Notes: generated from the sequence alone by a model not told the origin. Shown: positions 9,514-18,806, counted from the stretch's first letter. The stretch is 64,000 nucleotides of DNA from Acidipropionibacterium thoenii DSM 20276 (GCF_000423445.1 NZ_KE384018.1:441098-505097), one strand, 5' to 3'. Program-made: numbers and translations.

Positions 9514-9520
9514 TCTTTTC

Positions 9521-10945
9521 GTGCGTAGAGCGAAGATAGTGAATACCCTCGGGCCTGCTGTTGAGAGCCACGACGGAATGAAGGAGCTCATGGAGGCCGG
9601 CATGAATGTCGCCCGCCTCAACATGAGCCACGGAGACTACGAAGAGCACCAGCGTCGCCTCGACCTGGTCCGCTCGGTGAGCGCCGAACTCGGCCTCAAT
9701 ATCGCGGCCCTGGGCGATCTCCAGGGACCGAAGATCCGTACCGGGGTCTTCGAGAAGGCCGAGGGCCAGTCCAACGGCAAGATCATCCTCAAGCGTGGTG
9801 ACAAGTTCACCATCACCATCGATGACATCATCGGTAACCAGGAGCGCGTCTCCACCACATTCAAGGGCCTGCCGGGAGACTGCAACCCCGGCGATGTCAT
9901 CCTCATCGACGACGGCAACGTCTCCCTGAAGGTGCTGTCGGTCACCGACACCGACGTCAACTGCGAGTGCATCGTCCCCGGAGCGGTCTCCGACCACAAG
10001 GGCATCAACCTGCCCGGCGTCCCGGTCTCCCTGCCGGCCATGACCGAGAAGGACGAGGAGAACCTGCGCTGGTGCCTGGGAGTCGGCATCGACCTCATCG
10101 CGCTGTCCTTCGTGCGTCACGGTTCTGACGTCGACCGGGTCCACCAGATCATGGATGAGGAGGGCCGTCGGGTCCCCGTCATCGCCAAGCTGGAGAAGCC
10201 CCAGGCCATCGAGAACCTCGACTCCATCATCGACTCCTTCGACGCCGTGATGGTCGCCCGTGGTGACATGGCCGTCGAGTGTCCGCTCGAGGAGGTCCCG
10301 CTGATCCAGAAGACCATCATCGAGAAGGCCCGTCTGCAGGCCAAGCCGGTGATCGTCGCCACCCAGATGCTCGAGTCGATGATCCACGCCCCGCGCCCCA
10401 CGCGCGCCGAGGCCGCCGACGTCGCCAACGCCATCCTGGACGGCGCCGACGGCGTGATGACATCCGCCGAGACCTCCGTGGGTGACTACCCGGGCGAGAC
10501 CGTGCGCACCATGGCCCGCATCGTGGAGTCCACCGAGGCCCACGGCCTGGACAAGATCGCCCCGATCGACTGGGCCCCGCACACCACCGGTGGCATCATC
10601 TCCAAGGCTGCCGCCGAGATCGCCGAGCGTGCCGAGGCGAAGTACATCGTCTCCTTCACCAAGTCCGGCGACACCGCCAAGCGGATCTCCCGGCTGCGTC
10701 CGGCCACCCCGATGCTGGTCTTCACCCCCGACGTGGTGACCACCAAGACCCTGGCCTGGAGCTGGGGGGTCAATGCCGTCGTCACTCCCGTGTTCAAGAA
10801 TGCCGACGAGCTGCACGTCTGGGTCAATGACTACATCCGCGACAACTCGCTGGCCGAGATCGGTGATCGTGTCGTGGTGGTCTCGGGTTCCCCGATGGAC
10901 ATCCCCGGCAAGACCAACGACATCCGGGTGCTGAGGATCAAGTGA
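9521..10945 (+). CDS. pyk: Pyruvate kinase
   Basis: Last step of glycolysis: PEP + ADP to pyruvate + ATP. 474 residues, standard for the family. Visible: N-terminal RRAKIVNTLGPA (most homologues have KIVCTLGPA), the barrel motif VIAKLEKPQA with the catalytic lysine, MVARGDMAVECPLEEVPL, and the C-terminal allosteric domain. The GTG start at 9521 matches the family N-terminus and sits at the predicted transcription start. A bidirectional terminator follows. Confidence 0.97.
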   Translation: MRRAKIVNTLGPAVESHDGMKELMEAGMNVARLNMSHGDYEEHQRRLDLVRSVSAELGLNIAALGDLQGPKIRTGVFEKAEGQSNGKIILKRGDKFTITIDDIIGNQERVSTTFKGLPGDCNPGDVILIDDGNVSLKVLSVTDTDVNCECIVPGAVSDHKGINLPGVPVSLPAMTEKDEENLRWCLGVGIDLIALSFVRHGSDVDRVHQIMDEEGRRVPVIAKLEKPQAIENLDSIIDSFDAVMVARGDMAVECPLEEVPLIQKTIIEKARLQAKPVIVATQMLESMIHAPRPTRAEAADVANAILDGADGVMTSAETSVGDYPGETVRTMARIVESTEAHGLDKIAPIDWAPHTTGGIISKAAAEIAERAEAKYIVSFTKSGDTAKRISRLRPATPMLVFTPDVVTTKTLAWSWGVNAVVTPVFKNADELHVWVNDYIRDNSLAEIGDRVVVVSGSPMDIPGKTNDIRVLRIK

Positions 10946-10986
10946 ACAACTGAGTCCCATGATCCGATGAGATCGTGAGAGCACGA

Positions 10987-11016
10987 GGGGCGGGCACCGG
11001 ATCCGGTGCCCGCCCC
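10987..11016. terminator. Bidirectional terminator between pyk and tRNA-Leu
   Basis: Perfect 14-bp stem GGGGCGGGCACCGG / CCGGTGCCCGCCCC with a 2-base centre, between the convergent pyk gene and tRNA-Leu. Confidence 0.85.
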
Positions 11017-11028
11017 TTCGTCATGTCG

Positions 11029-11114
11029 TGGTGCCCGAGAGGGGAGTCGAACCCCTACGCCCTTTCAGACAGCGCATTTTGAGTGCGCCGCGTCTACCAT
11101 TCCGCCACTCGGGC
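11029..11114 (-). tRNA. tRNA-Leu (anticodon CAA)
   Basis: On the minus strand it folds as a class II tRNA: acceptor GCCCGAG pairs with CTCGGGC, anticodon stem GCGCA/TGCGC with loop CTCAAAA (anticodon CAA, codon UUG), a long variable arm, and a T loop TTCGACT. The 3' CCA is encoded (TGG at 11029-11031 on the plus strand). Confidence 0.95.
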
Positions 11115-11242
11115 CGCGTCGGCCATTGTGTCACATCCGCCCCGATGTGCAGAACGACTGCCCAATCGTGCGCCGAGTAGGAGCTTCGCTGTATGCTGGG
11201 CAGGCAAATGTGTCAGCGTCCGAGATGCAAGGAAGCACCACC

Positions 11243-11896
11243 GTGGGTAACAATCCGAGTTTCGATCCAGAGGATGCCGGCAGTGGTGCGACGTCCGATT
11301 CCAGCAGTCGCCCCCGTGTCGTGGTGGCCGAGGACGAGGCGCTGATCCGGCTGGATCTCACCGAACTTCTCGAGGAGCACGGCTACCAGGTGGTCGGCCA
11401 GGCCAGCGACGGCGAGGAGGCCGTCGCACTGGCGACCGAGCTGGAACCGGATCTGGTCGTGATGGACGTCAAGATGCCCAAGATGGATGGCATCACAGCA
11501 GCCGACAAGATCGCCGAGGACCGGATCTGCGCCGTCGTGATGCTCACCGCCTTCAGCCAGCGGGATCTCATCGAGAGAGCCAAGGAAGCCGGCGCGATGG
11601 CCTACGTCGTCAAGCCCTTCGACGCCTCCGATGTCGTCCCCGCCATCGAGATCGCGCTGGCCCGGTTCGCCGAGATCCGCGCCGTCGAGGACGAGGTCAG
11701 CGACCTGGAGGAGAGGCTGGAGTCCCGCAAGGTCGTCGACCAGGCCAAGGGCATCCTGCAGAGCAGCCTGGGGCTCACCGAGCCGGAGGCCTTCCGCTGG
11801 ATCCAGAAGACCGCGATGGACCTGCGCAAGCCGATGCGCGAGGTCGCCCAGGGGGTCATCGCGCACGACGGTGGGCGCGACCGGCCCCGCAAGTGA
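11243..11896 (+). CDS. ANTAR-domain response regulator (PdtaR/AmiR-NasT type)
   Basis: Two-component receiver with an RNA-binding output, predicted to act by antitermination on two-hairpin leader RNAs when phosphorylated. 217 residues: a disordered N-terminus, a receiver domain from about 28 (RVVVAEDEALIRLDL, phospho-acceptor in VVMDVKMP, MLTAFS and VVKPFD) and a C-terminal ANTAR domain (QAKGILQSSLGLTEPEAF). The GTG at 11243 is chosen because AAGGAAG lies 7 bases upstream; the ATG at 11225 lacks a ribosome binding site. PdtaR next to polA is a common actinobacterial arrangement. Its sensor kinase is not in the window. Confidence 0.92.
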   Translation: MGNNPSFDPEDAGSGATSDSSSRPRVVVAEDEALIRLDLTELLEEHGYQVVGQASDGEEAVALATELEPDLVVMDVKMPKMDGITAADKIAEDRICAVVMLTAFSQRDLIERAKEAGAMAYVVKPFDASDVVPAIEIALARFAEIRAVEDEVSDLEERLESRKVVDQAKGILQSSLGLTEPEAFRWIQKTAMDLRKPMREVAQGVIAHDGGRDRPRK

Positions 11897-11908
11897 GCCC
11901 TGCCGGAG

Positions 11909-12328
11909 TCAGCTCTCGATGATCTGACAGCTCACCCGGCCCACCGCGCAGACCCGGCCCTCGTCGTCGTGGATGGTCACCTCATGGGTGGTGGTGTGGC
12001 GCCCCAGGTGCATCGCGATCGCGGTGCCGGTCATGGTGTCGCCATGCGGGGAGCGCAGATGGGAGACGTTCAGCTCGGTGCCGACCGCCCACTTGCCCAT
12101 GCTGCGTCCATGGGCCATCGCCGCCAGTGATCCGGCGGTCTCCACCAGCACCCCCGACGCCCCGCCGTGCCACAGCCCGGTCGGCTGGGTGTTGCCCCTC
12201 AGCGGGGCGCTCACCACGCAGCGAGCGGGGCTGATCTCATGGACCTTCACACCCAGCTTGTCGTCCAGCGGGCTCACCAGCTCGGCGAGCCAGTCGGGAA
12301 GTTCTTCACCGGGGATCGCATATGTCAT
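11909..12328 (-). CDS. Hotdog-fold thioesterase (PaaI/DUF4442-like)
   Basis: Probable acyl-CoA thioesterase. 139 residues with the hotdog-fold signature NTQPTGLWHGGASGVLVETAGSLAA, where the HGG segment carries the conserved active-site region, followed by HLRSPHGDTMTGTA. The ATG at 12328 has no ribosome binding site; a CAGTGT hexamer lies 7 bases before it and may be a weak -10 of a leaderless transcript. The gene is divergent from cobF, sharing a 48-bp gap. The substrate is unknown. Confidence 0.85.
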   Translation of the reverse strand: MTYAIPGEELPDWLAELVSPLDDKLGVKVHEISPARCVVSAPLRGNTQPTGLWHGGASGVLVETAGSLAAMAHGRSMGKWAVGTELNVSHLRSPHGDTMTGTAIAMHLGRHTTTHEVTIHDDEGRVCAVGRVSCQIIES

Positions 12329-12363
12329 GAGGCCAACACTGGCACAGCGGCTCAGGGGGTGCA

Positions 12364-12369
12364 TATCGT
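12364..12369 (+). promoter_or_regulatory. cobF -10 box, leaderless
   Basis: TATCGT, 7 bases before ATG 12377; no ribosome binding site. Confidence 0.5.
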
Positions 12370-12376
12370 GTCCAGC

Positions 12377-13135
12377 ATGACTGGAGAGCTGGTACTGATC
12401 GGGATCGGCGCGGGGAACCCCGAGTGGGTGACCCTGGCCGCGGTCAGAGCCATCCAGCAGCTCGATGTGCTCTTCGTCGTGGTCAAGGAGAAGGAGCTCG
12501 ACGAGTTCGTCGAGGTCCGCCGCCGGATCGTCGCCGCCCACCGCGTCGAGCCGCTGCGCACCGTCGAACTGCACGATCCGCCCCGCCCATGGCGCTCGGC
12601 CCCCGACTACCCGGCCGCAGTGCGCACCTGGCGGTCCCAGCGCACCCGTCAGTGGGGGGAGGCCGTCGCCGCCGAGCTGGGCCCGGGCCAGACCGGCGGA
12701 TTCCTGGTGTGGGGGGACCCCTCCCTCTACGAGAGCACCCTGGCAGTCGTCAAGGAGCTGGTGGCCTGCTCCGGCCAGCAGATCTCGGTGCGGGTGATCC
12801 CCGGCATCAGCAGCGTGCTGGCGCTGGCCGCCGCCCACCAGATCCCGCTCAACCGGCAGGGCCGAGCCGTCGTCATCGAACCTGCCCGACTGCTGGCCGA
12901 CGGGATGCCGGCAGGGGTCGACGACGTCGTCGCGATGCTCGACGGCCACCAGACCTTTGCCACGATCGACCCGGCGGGCCTGGACATCTACTGGGGGGCC
13001 TACCTCGGCAGTGACGACCAGATCCTCATCTCCGGGGATCTCGCCACCGTCCGCCAGCAGATCCTCGAGGCCCGGGCCGCAGCAGTCGAGCGCAAGGGCT
13101 GGATCTTCGACAGCTACCTGTTGAGGCGGCGCTAG
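12377..13135 (+). CDS. cobF: CobF-like precorrin-6A synthase (deacetylating)
   Basis: SAM-dependent tetrapyrrole methylase fold (about 252 residues). CobF methylates C-1 of precorrin-5 and removes the acetyl group in the aerobic cobalamin pathway. Visible: N-terminal LVLIGIGAGNPEWVTLAA (SAM-binding glycine loop), GGFLVWGDPSLYESTL and VRVIPGISSVLALAA. The ATG at 12377 has a TATCGT -10 box 7 bases upstream and no ribosome binding site. It stands alone, with no other cob gene in the window, and propionibacteria are known for the anaerobic B12 route, so a different tetrapyrrole substrate is possible. Confidence 0.85.
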   Translation: MTGELVLIGIGAGNPEWVTLAAVRAIQQLDVLFVVVKEKELDEFVEVRRRIVAAHRVEPLRTVELHDPPRPWRSAPDYPAAVRTWRSQRTRQWGEAVAAELGPGQTGGFLVWGDPSLYESTLAVVKELVACSGQQISVRVIPGISSVLALAAAHQIPLNRQGRAVVIEPARLLADGMPAGVDDVVAMLDGHQTFATIDPAGLDIYWGAYLGSDDQILISGDLATVRQQILEARAAAVERKGWIFDSYLLRRR

Positions 13136-13155
13136 CCGTACCCGCTCGCCGGGAA

Positions 13156-13178
13156 CTGTCACCGCCCCCCGCTAGAGT
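13156..13178 (+). promoter_or_regulatory. polA promoter, variant RecA-independent DNA-damage motif
   Basis: CTGTCACCG-N8-TAGAGT. It keeps TGTCR, the N8 spacer and TANNNT of the actinobacterial PafBC-type motif (TTGTCRGTG-N8-TANNNT) but has CCG in place of GTG. The -10 ends 7 bases before the polA ATG, so the mRNA should be leaderless. Confidence 0.55.
13173..13178 (+). promoter_or_regulatory. polA -10 box, leaderless
   Basis: TAGAGT, 7 bases before ATG 13186; part of the longer damage-type motif at 13156. Confidence 0.65.
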
Positions 13179-13185
13179 CGGGACC

Positions 13186-15867
13186 ATGAGTGAGACCTCC
13201 GGTGGAACCCTGCTGATCCTCGACGGTCACTCGATGGCCTTCCGGGCCTTCTTCGCCCTGCCGGTGGACAACTTCGCCACCAGCACCGGCCAGCACACCA
13301 ATGCGGTCTACGGATTCGTCTCGATGCTGGTCAATCTGCTGCGCGAGGAGCGGCCCAGCCATGTCGCGGTGGCCTTCGACCTGGCCGGCGGCACCTTCCG
13401 CACCGTGGAGTACGGCGACTACAAGGGCGGGCGGGCCGCGATACCGCCCGAGTTCCCCGGCCAGATCGATCTCATCAAGGAGGTCCTGGACGCCCTCAAC
13501 ATCGTCCACCTCGAGAAGCCCGACTACGAGGCCGACGACATCCTGGCCACCATGGCGACCAGGGCCACCCGGGCCGGGATGAGGACCCTGGTGGTCTCCG
13601 GCGATCGTGACGCCATCCAGCTGGTCGACGACCACGTCACCCTGCTCTACCCCCGCAAGGGAGTCTCCGACCTGCTCCGGCTGGACCCCGAGGCGGTCGA
13701 GGAGAAGTACCTGGTGGCACCCCAGCGCTACCCCGAGCTAGCAGCCCTGGTCGGCGAGAGCGCCGACAACCTGCCCGGGGTCCCCGGCGTCGGCCCCAAG
13801 ACCGCCGCGAAGTGGCTGGCCGGCTTCGACGGTCTGGAGAATCTCATCCGCGAGGCCGACTCGGTCAAGGGCAAGGCCGGCCAGTCCTTGCGCGACCACC
13901 TCGACGACGTCCGCCGCAACCGCAGGCTGAACGCCCTGATCCGCGACCTGGACCTCGGCGTCGAGGTCGAGGACCTCGCCCACCAGCCCTGGAACGCCGA
14001 GGCCACCCGCACCCTCTTCGAGTCCCTCGAGTTCCGCAATCTGTGGGATCGCGTCAAGGCCCTGGAGGCCGACGGCGAGGAACCCCCCGAGGCCGACGGG
14101 ATCCAGGTCGACGGCCAGGTCCTGGCGGCCGGCCAGCTGGCAGGCTGGCTGAAGGAGCACTCCGGGTCTCGGATCGGCCTGGACATCGCCGGGGCCTGGG
14201 CCCACGGCACGGGCGACGTCACCGGTATCGCCCTGGGCTGCCCCGATGGCCGGGCGGTGTGGCTCGACCCGGCCGAGATCGGCCCCGCCGACGACGCCGC
14301 ACTGTCGGCCTGGCTCGCCGACTCCTCCGCCGACAAGGCTGTGCACTCGGGCAAGGGGCCGATCGAGGGGTTGATCGCGCGCGGCTGGCAGGTGGCAGGA
14401 GTGTCCTGCGACACCGAGCTGGCCGCCTATCTGCTGCGCCCCGACCGTCGCTCCTACCCCCTCGACGAGCTGGTGAGCCATCATCTGGGAGTCCAGCTGG
14501 TCGCCGACGAGGAGGACTCCGACCAGGCGATGCTCGATTTCGGCGAGTCCGACGCCGTCCGGGCCCAGTCGGCGATGACCAGGGCGGTCGCGATCGCCCA
14601 ACTGGCCCAGCAGCTCGAGGCCGAGCTGAAGGACCAGGGCGAGCTCGCTCTGCTCCACGACCTGGAGATGCCGGTGCAGTCGGCCCTGGTCCAGATGGAG
14701 AGGGCCGGCGTCGCGGTGGACACCGAGGTGCTGGACAGCCTGCGCCGCGACTTCGACTCCCGGGTCGCCGACGCCCAGCAGGCCGCCTGGGATGTCATCG
14801 GCCATGAGGTGAACCTGGGCTCGCCCAAGCAGCTCCAGGCGGTGCTCTTCGACGAGCTGGAGATGCCGAAGACCCGGCGTACCAAGTCGGGCTACACCAC
14901 CGACGCCGACGCCCTGGCCGGGCTCTTCGAGAAGACCAGCCACCCCTTCCTGGAGCACCTGCTCGAGCACCGGGACGCGATCCGGCTGCGTCAGACCGTC
15001 GACGGGCTGCTCAAGAGCATCTCCGACGACGGTCGGATCCACACCACCTACCAGCAGACGGTGGCCGCCACCGGACGCCTGTCCAGCACCGATCCGAACC
15101 TCCAGAACATCCCGATGCGCACCGATGAGGGGCGTCGGATCCGCGAGGGATTCGTGGTGGGCCAGGGATTCCAGACGCTGATGAGCGCCGACTACTCCCA
15201 GATCGAGATGCGCATCATGGCCCATGTCTGCGGGGACGCCGCCCTCATCGACGCCTTCCGATCCGGCCTCGACGTCCACACCGTCACCGCCTCCCACGTC
15301 TTCGGGGTGGACCCGGCGGCGGTGAGCGTGGCCCAGCGCTCCAAGATCAAGGCGATGAACTACGGGCTGGCCTACGGGCTGAGCTCCTACGGGCTGTCCC
15401 AGCAGCTGCACGTCGGCGTCCCGGAGGCCCGGGCCCTGATGGATGACTACTTCGACCGGTTCGGCAAGGTCCACGAGTACCTCACCGGGGTGGTCGACCA
15501 GGCCCGCAAGGACGGCTACACCTCCACCTTGCTGGGGCGTCGCCGGTACCTTCCCGACCTCACCTCCACCAACCGGCAGCGCCGCGAGATGGCCGAACGG
15601 GCCGCCCTCAACGCCCCGATCCAGGGATCCGCCGCCGACCTCATCAAACTGGCCATGCTGGCCACCGACAAGGGCCTGGCCGAGAGGGGACTGTCCTCCC
15701 GGGTGCTTCTCCAGGTCCACGACGAACTCATCCTGGAGGTCGCCCCGCAGGAGGAGGAGACCGTCCGCGAGGTGGTCACCGATGCGATGGGCCATGCGAT
15801 GGAGCTGAAGGTGCCGTTGACGGTCTCGATCGGCACCGGCCGGTCCTGGTTCGCCGCCGCCCACTGA
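13186..15867 (+). CDS. polA: DNA polymerase I
   Basis: Repair and lagging-strand polymerase. 893 residues: N-terminal 5'-3' exonuclease (to about 290, with YEADDILATMA and VPGVGPKTA), a central 3'-5' exonuclease-like domain and a C-terminal family A polymerase. Polymerase motifs are ADYSQIEMRIMAH (A), RSKIKAMNYGLAYG (B) and VHDELILE (C). The middle domain reads RIGLDIAGAW where proofreading enzymes have DxE, so proofreading is probably inactive, as in other actinobacterial PolA proteins. ATG 13186 lies at the predicted transcription start. Confidence 0.97.
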   Translation: MSETSGGTLLILDGHSMAFRAFFALPVDNFATSTGQHTNAVYGFVSMLVNLLREERPSHVAVAFDLAGGTFRTVEYGDYKGGRAAIPPEFPGQIDLIKEVLDALNIVHLEKPDYEADDILATMATRATRAGMRTLVVSGDRDAIQLVDDHVTLLYPRKGVSDLLRLDPEAVEEKYLVAPQRYPELAALVGESADNLPGVPGVGPKTAAKWLAGFDGLENLIREADSVKGKAGQSLRDHLDDVRRNRRLNALIRDLDLGVEVEDLAHQPWNAEATRTLFESLEFRNLWDRVKALEADGEEPPEADGIQVDGQVLAAGQLAGWLKEHSGSRIGLDIAGAWAHGTGDVTGIALGCPDGRAVWLDPAEIGPADDAALSAWLADSSADKAVHSGKGPIEGLIARGWQVAGVSCDTELAAYLLRPDRRSYPLDELVSHHLGVQLVADEEDSDQAMLDFGESDAVRAQSAMTRAVAIAQLAQQLEAELKDQGELALLHDLEMPVQSALVQMERAGVAVDTEVLDSLRRDFDSRVADAQQAAWDVIGHEVNLGSPKQLQAVLFDELEMPKTRRTKSGYTTDADALAGLFEKTSHPFLEHLLEHRDAIRLRQTVDGLLKSISDDGRIHTTYQQTVAATGRLSSTDPNLQNIPMRTDEGRRIREGFVVGQGFQTLMSADYSQIEMRIMAHVCGDAALIDAFRSGLDVHTVTASHVFGVDPAAVSVAQRSKIKAMNYGLAYGLSSYGLSQQLHVGVPEARALMDDYFDRFGKVHEYLTGVVDQARKDGYTSTLLGRRRYLPDLTSTNRQRREMAERAALNAPIQGSAADLIKLAMLATDKGLAERGLSSRVLLQVHDELILEVAPQEEETVREVVTDAMGHAMELKVPLTVSIGTGRSWFAAAH

Positions 15868-15879
15868 GCGCAGCACGGC

Positions 15880-15913
15880 ACGGCCCCCGAACCCTTCCGG
15901 GTCCGGGGGCCGT
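15880..15913. terminator. Bidirectional terminator polA / D-lactate dehydrogenase
   Basis: Stem ACGGCCCCCG / CGGGGGCCGT with an inner ACCC/GGGT, between the convergent ends of polA and the minus-strand dehydrogenase gene. Confidence 0.8.
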
Positions 15914-15947
15914 TGCCGATCAGGCCGTACTGATCAGACTGTGCCGA

Positions 15948-18794
15948 TCAGGCGGGGGCGAACTCCACCATCCGCTCGGCCAGCACATTGAGCACGTGAC
16001 GCCACGGCTTTCCGGTGGCCCGCTCCATGCCGAGCTCGCAGGTCCGGTTGGCCGACAGGTAGAGGTCGAAGTGACGCCTCTCCAGCTCGGCGGCCTCCTT
16101 GGCGGTGGCCGAGGCGGTCAGCTCCGGGTGGAGCAGGCCACGGTCACCGGCGAAGGCGCAGCAACCCCAGTCGTTGGCGACGTAGACCTCATCGGCGACC
16201 GCCTCGGCGCACTTGCGCAGCGCGTCATTCCACCCCATCCGGGTCGACGAGCAGGTCGGGTGCAGGGCGGCCGAACCGACCTTCGGCAACGCCGGCATCG
16301 CGGGCAGCAGCTCATCGGCGATGTACTGCACGGCGTCGATCACCTTGATATTGGTGATCCCCTCGTACTCCAGCTCGTGGACGAAGCCCTCCGAGCAGCT
16401 CACAGCATCCGAGAGCACCGGCAGCTCACCATCATGGGTGGCCTGGCGCAGGATGCCGACCACCCGCTTGCGCATCGCCGCGTAGCCCTTGGTCATCCCC
16501 TTGGACTTCCACGGCGTCCCGCAGCAGACCGAGTTGATCCCCTTCGGGACCGTGACGGTGACCCCGGCTGCGGCGAGCAGGCTGAGGATCGAGAACTCCA
16601 TGGTCTCCTCGCCGGGCACCGCCGAGCCGAACATGGTGTTGACGCAGGCCGGCATGTAGACCACCTCTGGCCTGCCCGCCGGACCGCTGTGGTGAAGCGG
16701 CTTGCGGCGCTTGCCGCCGCCGGGCAGTTCATTGGAGACCATCGGGATCCGGTCGGAACCGAGGATCGCTCGGCCCGCCCTGGTGAGCACATTGGTGGCC
16801 CCGGCGGGGATCGGCTCGGTGGCGGTCATCGCGACGCTGGCCACCGTGACGAAAGGATTCCAGGCCTTGCCCACCGCCTCCCAGCCGAGCTGCCAGGCAG
16901 CCGGGTTCTCCTCGGCGCGCAGCCGGCGGACTAGGTCCCCGGTGTTGATGTGCAGCGGACAGTTGGTCTCGCACATGCCGTCGACCGCACAGGTCTGGAT
17001 GACCTTGTACTCCTCGCTGGCGCGCAGCTTGGCGACCAGCTCCTCGTCGCCGTCGGCCTGGGCCTGGGCGATGGCGCGCTGGACGACGATCCGCTGACGA
17101 GGTGTCAGGGTGAGATCGCGGCTGGGGCAGACCGGCTCGCAGTACCCGCACTCGACGCAGCGGTCGACCTCCTCCTGGACGGTGGGGGTGAGCTTGATGT
17201 CCTTGAGGTGGATCTGCTCGTCGGTGGTGATGATGGTGCCCTCGTTGAGGATCGAGTCGGGATCCATCGAGGCCTTGACCTGCTTCATCACGCCGTACAG
17301 CTCCGGGCCGTACTGGCGCTCGACGAAGGGGGCCATGATCCGTCCGGTGCCGTGCTCGGCCTTGAGGGTGCCGTGGGCGCCCAGCACCAGGCCGACCATC
17401 TCCTCGGTGAACCCCTCGTAGCGGTCCAGGCCCTTCTTCTCGCGGAAGTCCTCCAGCACCAGGAAGTGGATGTTGCCGTCCTTGGCATGGCCGAAGATGA
17501 TCGACTCGGGGTAGCCGTGCTCCCCGAACAGACCCTGCAGGTCCCCGCAGACCCCTGCCAGCGAGGCCACCGGCACGGCGATGTCCTCCAGCAGTGCGGT
17601 CTGGCCGGAGGGCCTGGTGCCGGCCACCTTGGCGTACAGGCCGTTGCGGATGTTCCAGATCGGCCCGCGCACCGCCGGGTCATCGGTGAAGGCCGGCTTG
17701 TTGACCAGCTCCAGACCGGAGATCACGGCATTGCCGCGCTCCTCCGCCTGCTGGCGGGCCTCGGCGTCGGGGCAGTGGTACTCGACCAGCAGGGCGGCGT
17801 CGGCGGCGGCACCGGGGCGGGGCGGGATGACGTGGCCGTCACGAGGATCCTGACGGCCCAGCTCCAGGGAGGCCGAGTCCATCAGCTCGGTGACGGTGAC
17901 CCCGGAGTCCACCAGCGCCGGCAGCGCCTTGGTGGCGGCCTCCAGGGTCGGGAAGTGCAGCAGCGCGGTGGAGATCTGCGGCATGATCGGCATCGTCCTC
18001 AGCACGGCCGAGGCGATGAATCCGAGAGTCCCCTCCGAACCGATCATCAGGTGCTGGAGAATCTGCGCCGGGGTGTCGTAGTCGAGGAAGGAGTTGATGC
18101 CGTATCCCATCGTGTTCTTCATCGAGAACTGATGGCGGATCTCGGCGGCCAGGTCGTCTCGGCGGCACAGGTCGCGCAGCGAGATGAGCTGCTCGACCAG
18201 CTCCGGTTCGGCGGCGGCCAGCTTGTCCTCGCAATCGGGGTCGCCGGTGTCGACGACGGTGCCGCTGGTGAGGACGAAGACCATCGACTCCAGGGTCTTG
18301 TAGGTGTTGGCGACCGTGCCGCAGCTCATCCCCGAGGAGTTGTCGGCGATCACGCCACCCAGGGTGCAGGCCACCGAGGAGGCCGGGTCGGGGCCGAGCT
18401 TGCGGCCGATCCGGCTCAGCGCCATGTTGACCGCCGAGACGGTGGCACCGGGCTGGACCTTGACGCGTTTCCCCTCGTCAAGCAGCTGGATACCGCGGAA
18501 GGCCCGGCGGGTGTCGACCATCAGTCCCCGGGTCAGCGCCTGGCCCGACAGGCTGGTGCCCCCCGAGCGGAAGTTCAGCGAGACCTTGTGCCGCTTGGCC
18601 GCCGCCATCGCCTTGGCGACATCGGAGACCGAGGTGGCGCGCACCAGCGCGCCCGGGGTGAGGAGGTAGTGGGAGGCGTCCACCGAGACAGCTGCCAGAT
18701 CGAGGGTGTCCTGTGTGACGGAGGCCTGCCCGAGGTTCTGCCGCAACTCTGCGACGAAGTCGGCGGGCATGGGTGAGTGATCACTGCGAAGCAT
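15948..18794 (-). CDS. FAD/Fe-S D-lactate dehydrogenase (Dld-II type)
   Basis: Membrane-associated oxidoreductase that probably oxidises D-lactate to pyruvate and passes electrons to quinone. About 948 residues in three parts: an N-terminal FAD-binding PCMH domain (RSGGTSLSGQAL), a FAD-oxidase C-terminal domain with KDGNIHFLVLEDF, and a C-terminal ferredoxin/CCG domain. The last carries two 4Fe-4S motifs (CVECGYCEPVCPSRD and CAVDGMCETNCPLHI) plus cysteine-rich CCG segments (CCGTPWKS, DWGCCAFAGDRG). An ATG at 18800 is also possible, but TATGGT (18801-18806) lies exactly 6 bases before the ATG at 18794, which suits a leaderless start. In a propionic-acid fermenter it would feed lactate into the pathway. 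Confidence 0.9.
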   Translation of the reverse strand: MLRSDHSPMPADFVAELRQNLGQASVTQDTLDLAAVSVDASHYLLTPGALVRATSVSDVAKAMAAAKRHKVSLNFRSGGTSLSGQALTRGLMVDTRRAFRGIQLLDEGKRVKVQPGATVSAVNMALSRIGRKLGPDPASSVACTLGGVIADNSSGMSCGTVANTYKTLESMVFVLTSGTVVDTGDPDCEDKLAAAEPELVEQLISLRDLCRRDDLAAEIRHQFSMKNTMGYGINSFLDYDTPAQILQHLMIGSEGTLGFIASAVLRTMPIMPQISTALLHFPTLEAATKALPALVDSGVTVTELMDSASLELGRQDPRDGHVIPPRPGAAADAALLVEYHCPDAEARQQAEERGNAVISGLELVNKPAFTDDPAVRGPIWNIRNGLYAKVAGTRPSGQTALLEDIAVPVASLAGVCGDLQGLFGEHGYPESIIFGHAKDGNIHFLVLEDFREKKGLDRYEGFTEEMVGLVLGAHGTLKAEHGTGRIMAPFVERQYGPELYGVMKQVKASMDPDSILNEGTIITTDEQIHLKDIKLTPTVQEEVDRCVECGYCEPVCPSRDLTLTPRQRIVVQRAIAQAQADGDEELVAKLRASEEYKVIQTCAVDGMCETNCPLHINTGDLVRRLRAEENPAAWQLGWEAVGKAWNPFVTVASVAMTATEPIPAGATNVLTRAGRAILGSDRIPMVSNELPGGGKRRKPLHHSGPAGRPEVVYMPACVNTMFGSAVPGEETMEFSILSLLAAAGVTVTVPKGINSVCCGTPWKSKGMTKGYAAMRKRVVGILRQATHDGELPVLSDAVSCSEGFVHELEYEGITNIKVIDAVQYIADELLPAMPALPKVGSAALHPTCSSTRMGWNDALRKCAEAVADEVYVANDWGCCAFAGDRGLLHPELTASATAKEAAELERRHFDLYLSANRTCELGMERATGKPWRHVLNVLAERMVEFAPA

Positions 18795-18800
18795 GGGCAT

Positions 18801-18806
18801 ACCATA
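18801..18806 (-). promoter_or_regulatory. D-lactate dehydrogenase -10 box, leaderless
   Basis: TATGGT on the minus strand, 6 bases before the ATG at 18794. It directly abuts the alternative ATG at 18800, which would then lie upstream of the transcription start. Confidence 0.5.
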
